Of a stretch of DNA of 64,000 nt, positions 59,101 to 64,000 are shown piece after piece. The first letter of the stretch is position 1; the number at the start of each line of letters is the position of its first letter. The notes beneath the pieces were generated by a model. The model saw only the letters and a program-made list of their open reading frames with translations, was not told the DNA's origin and did no database searches. Origin of the DNA: Sorghum bicolor (lineage: Eukaryota; Streptophyta; Magnoliopsida; Poales; Poaceae); NCBI RefSeq assembly GCF_000003195.3, contig NC_012877.2, positions 15,741,344 through 15,805,343 on the forward strand. The letters are read 5' to 3'. The translations under genes and the position numbers were made by a program.

Positions 59101-62100
59101 TGTCACAGAACCGACTAAATTATAAGAGTTCAAGTGTAGAAACGATCGACTAGCAATCAAGTTTCCAAACTTAAGCCCATATAATCCCGGTAGTCAACTG
59201 AAATCACGAAGGACTTCAAACCAACTTGCAACAAACTAAGATCGTAATAGTTCAACATAACACAGCGATTGTTACACAGTCATTCATTGCCGTCGAAGCG
59301 GCACCACATCGGAGTTACTTAGTTATTACAACACATGTTCGAAGTAGCGGAAGCAAAATAGTTACACACACTTTCCAAAGTTCATTTCATAAGTTCTTGT
59401 TCAGCCAGGGTCTCATGCCATCCATCCAAAAGCAACAGCTACGAAGTAATTAGAGAACCGTGCCCAACGGTTTAGTCCTCATCCCTAGCGGGATGGAGAC
59501 AGGTCTTGCAGAAACCATCATAAAAGATATCATCTGCAACAGGTGGGAATAAACTCTAAGTACAAGGATGTACTCAGCTAGACTTACCCGTCTAGTAAAA
59601 CATAAACGACATCAAAGATCATGCAAGGCTAAGTATAAGGTGGAGCTGGCTTGACTCAACAGTTGCCAAAAGCTTAATTGAGCTATATTATTGTAAAAGC
59701 ATCATATTAATCTTCATTAGCCTACCACTAGATTAGCACCTGTACTAAACACATCACTTGATTATTACAAGCATTAATAACCATATCAAGTTCATCATAT
59801 GCTCCTTCTTGCTATCATCATTATCACGAACCAAAGTTCATTAGTGGATGCTACGTTTGCCGCTGCTCTGTCAAGTTCTCACTATCCGGAAGAGACGGCG
59901 ATTCGAATCGATTCCTATCCAGCAGCTGGAGGGTTATTCCTAGCACTCACCCAAGCATCTCCCGTCGGAGAGCTAGCGGGTCACCTTTGGTACGACTCAG
60001 GAATCGCGGCTCCGATCAGCGCCGCACTCCCAGGGCTACCACTCTACCAGAGAGGTCAGGAATTTTAACTCACCTGCCTTTGGTCTTACGCCAATGGTCC
60101 CCCGCACACCGCACTTCCTCCGGTTGTGCACACTTTATACTTGCCGGTCTTCTGGCCTGAGTCATACTACTAGGCTTCGCGGTCGGAATGAGTTATCCGG
60201 CCAACTAAGTGTTAGGCATGCGTTCAACATGACAAGAGGACGTACAACGGTCGATCCATAGCTGCCACAGACGGAGTTACTACAACCTTGCAAAACTCCG
60301 TCCGGCTTAAGTCATTTTAATCAGGTTCCATCCACGATAGCACATATAGTCAATCGTGATCCGACACAACCCTATCTCTCGCAGGTGACAGGATATCACC
60401 CGACTTCTACCGATTAAAGCATGTCTAAGCCACTACTCGATCCTAACTCTATAACCAAGTAAAGGTAAGATATCTGGACAAGGATTGAGTAAAATGCAGC
60501 AAAGGTTTCATCACAACTCCTATACGTAAATGCAGCAATAAATATAACATAACCAAGTAAGCTTTCGAAATTAAAGTGGGAGACTTAAGATACTCCGGGG
60601 CTTGCCTTTCACGAACGAGGCTGGCTCGTGGTTAGGGCACTCAACTTCCTCTTCGGGCTCCTCGAGTCCGGCTTGCTGGACCTCCACCTCCGGGTTGCCC
60701 TCCTGGCCTTCGGGGTTCACCTGGAGCTCGAATGATGCGGTTGCATCCGGTGCACCTATTGCATGCATAGTGAATAAGAAATGTGTGCATACTAGATGAA
60801 GATGAATGCTTGTCAATGCAATAAAATTTCACTGGACACTCATTTGCTGAGTCAACTTCTAAGATTAACTGACAAAGGAGAACTAACTAACTTAGCAAGA
60901 CTTAGCAAGTCAACTATAAACAGCAAGCATCACATAATAGAACAGTTCAGTAAATAAGTCATAACTATTGCTATGCAGATCCAACAATTATAAATGAGGA
61001 CATTCTGGAAAGCTTATAAAATTGTCTACATTTTATCTTCAAACCTCACAGCAAGATTCATAAATTAAGCAAGTCATTTAAACAAAATTCCAGGTTCTGT
61101 CCCAGAAAAACAGAGAGCACCTATTTCTGGAACCTAACTTGGAAAAGCCATAACTTTCAAACTATTGGACCAAATGATCCTAAAATTAAATCACAGCTAG
61201 TTCATAAAGTTTACAACAACTTTGATTTAGACAAGTCTTCTAGAAAACCAAGTTATCATTAAGCAAAAGTTAGATTACTCCCTTGCTGTCCAGAACAGCT
61301 TTTAACCCTTAATTAATTATTTGATGACATAGCCAAAGCATAAACAGTGCCAACCAAAAGCTTATAAGCACAAGTATATCATAAGATAACCAGAACATCA
61401 TATGTTAACCCTTAGATATTTAATAACAAAGCATTTATCAATTTAATTCTATAAAAGGACATAATTACAAGATACTAGCAAAAGTGCTCAGAAAAATCTA
61501 CAAAAATTACACAAGCATAAGCATAGCAGATGGATATCACCATAATATTTTTAGAGCAATTGCACATGCCAAATTCAAGATAGGCATTTAACATGTGGCA
61601 AGGTGCTTATTTCACAAATTAGAAAACATGGTTTATATAGTGTCAAACAACATATTTCAGATTATTTACATGCTATTAATACCATAAAAAAGTTTGACAC
61701 CAAAGTAGAGCACCAGCATAGACACCAATTATTTACTATGCTTTAAATAAGGAAACAAGCCATAGAATCAATATAAATTTCATATCACAGATATAGTACT
61801 CCAAAAATCATGAAATATTTATCATAGCATTCTCATGTCACTTAGAGCCTAGCATAAAAATTTCATAGCCAGATGAGCAGTATAACAAGGGATATGAATT
61901 TATTCATAAATAACAAGATTAAATCCTAATAATTATTTTTCCCAGAAAACATGGTTCATTTTATATTTTTACAAAATAATAGCCATCTCAAGGAATCTCA
62001 CAAAACTGGTTTCACAATTTTTGGATCTCAGAAACAGAAGATATGATTTTTGCAAGAAAGCCAAAAACCTGGATTTGAATAAAAGAAAAGGAGTGAAACT

Positions 62101-63694
62101 AAGTGTCACTGACAGCGGACCCCACACGTCAGGTTCTTCTTCCTCGTGACCGAGACGACGTTCACCGGCGATTTCTCCGCGACGGCGAGGTCTCCGGCCA
62201 AGCCAAGGGCACCAACGTGATCCCCAGACCTTTGCGAACCGGTTGACCCCCTTTTCCCCACGGCGGAGCCACCGGAAGAGGCTCGACGTCGATCATGGCG
62301 GCTCGGCGGAGGTGCTCCGCGTTACGCCGGAGCTCTCAATCCCGTAGAGCGCGACCTAGGGTTTCCTACAGCACCAGCGGACTACGGCGAAGCTTCCTAG
62401 GTCGGTGACTTGGCTTGAAACGGCGTGGAACGCGCTGGCCACGAGTGACCCCAACTCCGGCGGAAAGATGGCGGCGCTGCGCGTCGTGTCCGGCGACGGT
62501 GAGCGCGGTAGAGCGTCCACCAAGTGGTGCAAATGCTCGCTAAGGACCTGAGCTACCTCTATGACCTAACCCGAGAAGACGAGAGGCTCCGAGGAGCTCG
62601 GCATTGAGTTCGCCCGAGAAGAAGGTCACGGCGACCCGATTTGGGGAAAGTTGGAAATAGCGGCTCACCGGTGGGTTTCACGGCGAGTTAGCGGATGGAA
62701 GGTGGAGAGCGGTTCACGGCGGAGCTGTGGGTGAAGTTTGGTGGACAGCAGCGCAGCGAGGAGCGCGTACGAGCTCGCCGGAGTGAGCTCGCGACGGTGA
62801 GCTCGCTGCGGCCACGTTTCTGGCGAGAGAGGGCGAGGCAGAAGGAAATTGACGCGTCCACTTCGCCCGGGGTGTCGCCGTGGAGGTCATGCGTGTGCTG
62901 GGAGCTGACAAGTGGGGCCAGGAGCGACGTACGGACGCCAAATGTCGATGGAGCTCTGCCGTCGGTCGGCCACGTCGACGAGCTCGGCCTCGATTCAGTT
63001 AAGGCGATGACTGTCTGGTAGAGCGACTTCGACGGTGATTAACTCCCAAACCCGAGCGAGTTAGGAGATGGTGCAGTTGACAAAGTTGGAGTACTAGCTG
63101 AGTTCTACAACATTGTCAACTGGAGCAAAAGCTAGATCGGCCTGGATTGAGAGATATAAAGTTTTCAAAATCGATCGAGCAAACTGTTTGTGTTCCCGGA
63201 CTTAGAAAATTTTCCAAGTGTTGGAAACAGCCCCAAATCTGCCTTGTGGGTCACTTTTGAGTTAGATGTGATCATTTTCATGAGATGGCCATAAAACAAC
63301 TTTTGCTCCTTATAAAATTTGCTACAACTTTTCTGTAGAAAGTTTTGACATGCAAATATTTTATGAAACACTTTTTTAAAAGCTTAAGCAAAAGAGGTTT
63401 CTAGGGTCTATATATGTAAGTATGACTTAAGTGATTATTTTGGAGAAGTGATCAACATGAACATTGCTCCTAAGGTTGAGTTAAGCATAGATAAACTATT
63501 TAGCAAGGCATAGCACACAAGCATGAGCATGGTTCACACAAACATAAGCATAGGAAGCATGATTAAACAAGTTACATCACTCTTAAGCATAAAATGACAT
63601 GGCTCAAGGTAGATGATGATCATGATATGCTTGAGTATATGATGATGCTCATGTTATGCATGTAACTTATGCAACCATAACACTGGGTGTTACA
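59101..63694 (-). mobile_element. 4.6-kb solo LTR, probably Ty3-gypsy type
   Basis: It begins TGTCACAGAACCGAC and ends CTGGGTGTTACA, with a perfect GCCAC duplication (59096-59100, 63695-63699). Read in reverse it starts TGTAACACCCAGTG. No primer site, polypurine tract, internal repeat of either end or retroelement domain is seen, so a solo LTR is the best reading. An alternative is a large non-autonomous element. A GC-rich block at 62100-63050, rich in CGGCG words, lies in the part that would be near the LTR start. The gypsy assignment is inference from the ends and size. Confidence 0.7.
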
Positions 63695-63907
63695 GCCACG
63701 GCGGCGATGGTTGTGGCGGCCACAGCGGCGGCGACGGCCGAAGACGTGGCGGTGCTGGGCGCGGCTCTCTGCCAGGCGTGCGGCGTCGAGGAGCAGAGGA
63801 GCGCGGTGGGTGAGAGGAACTTCGAAGACAATGGCGGTCATGATCGACGGTGAGTTTTCGGGATTCATCTCACCTTCTCGACGGAACTTCTCTCCCTCTC
63901 GATCTTA
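63695..63907 (-). other. Copia leader, LTR-proximal part
   Basis: GC-rich leader sequence between the primer-binding site and the inserted solo LTR, continuing the leader at 57788-59100. No gene. Confidence 0.6.
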
Positions 63908-63921
63908 GAGCGTGCTGATAA
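63908..63921 (-). promoter_or_regulatory. primer-binding site of the Copia element
   Basis: On the minus strand TTATCAGCACGCTC directly follows the 5' LTR. It resembles the TATCAGCACG-type sites of other plant copia elements. Confidence 0.65.
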
Positions 63922-64000
63922 TGTGTCTAAAAGCAATGGTAATCAAGAGAGAAAGAATGAATTGAACTGTGTATTCCATTGATTGACTTCGATATTTATA
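63922..64000 (-). repeat. 5' LTR of the Copia element (partial)
   Basis: 79 bp from TGTGTCTAAAAGCAATGG to the window edge, matching 52054-52132 except at four positions. The rest lies outside the window. Confidence 0.88.

Larger units (their letters stand above)
52054..64000 (-). mobile_element. degenerate Ty1/copia retrotransposon (runs past window end)
   Basis: The left, 3' LTR is 52054-52409 and the right, 5' LTR begins at 63922 and leaves the window. Between them on the minus strand are a leader, gag, protease-integrase, reverse transcriptase and RNase H in copia order. It is inserted in the outer element's gag; the left flank is TCGGT and the matching right flank lies outside. Stops, a frameshift and a changed RT motif make it inactive. 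The leader carries a 4.6-kb insertion (59101-63694). Confidence 0.9.

Noticed and set aside
58455..59160. Several Ala/Gly/Arg-rich frames
   Set aside because: They lie in the GC-rich leader of the Copia element and differ between frames with no domain.
62695..63021. 108-codon plus-strand frame in a GC-rich block
   Set aside because: It lies within the 4.6-kb LTR, has no domain and no splice partner.
1..64000. tRNA, rRNA, CRISPR, operon or bacterial mobile-element signals
   Set aside because: None seen. The tRNA-like words found are retrotransposon primer-binding sites. An exhaustive tRNA search needs a covariance-model scan.

Overview
This window is nuclear DNA from a grass, most like Sorghum or a close panicoid relative. 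The reasons are split genes with GT-AG introns, GC-rich first exons, dense short inverted-repeat transposons (MITEs) with GGCCTTGTTTAGTT ends, and nested Sirevirus-type LTR retrotransposons. I cannot prove the species without a search. There is no prokaryotic organisation, CRISPR array or operon.

Genic half (1-31 kb). A MITE-dense stretch (about 0.6-6.1 kb) precedes four protein-coding genes. (1) A plus-strand, two-exon gene at 6973-8291 encodes a 231-residue CFL1-like protein whose WW domain is split by the intron. (2) A minus-strand, intronless gene at 11542-13509 encodes a 655-residue PLS-class pentatricopeptide (PPR) protein with an E-type C-terminus and no DYW domain. (3) A plus-strand, seven-exon gene at 17452-22076 encodes a 213-residue HIT-family protein of the HINT4 type. 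(4) A plus-strand, nine-exon gene at 24022-28578 encodes a 276-residue cysteine-rich protein with a signal peptide, one C2H2 finger, one membrane segment and a C-terminal dilysine tail. The four genes look functionally unrelated; they are simply neighbours. MITEs sit between them and in their introns.

Retrotransposon half (31.2-64 kb). This is a nested stack. A minus-strand Sirevirus-like element fills the region from its 3' LTR (31229-43396) beyond the right edge. A second, complete plus-strand member of the same group (33068-42880, target duplication ATATC) sits inside that LTR. Both carry a decayed gag with zinc knuckles, and neither shows any pol. The outer internal region also holds a 1.5-kb solo LTR (44709-46187, duplication GCATC), a 5'-truncated L1-type LINE (47083-48680, duplication GGATTGGGGCA) and a degenerate minus-strand Copia element (52054 to past the end). 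The Copia leader is itself interrupted by a 4.6-kb solo LTR (59101-63694, duplication GCCAC). No functional host gene is visible from 31.2 to 64 kb.

The points most worth a second look are the pol-less gag-bearing Sirevirus pair, the LTR motif arrays (including a TGACG array upstream of a TATA box), the secretory C2H2 protein with an apparent ER-retrieval tail, and a 198-bp tandem duplication across a MITE-in-MITE junction.
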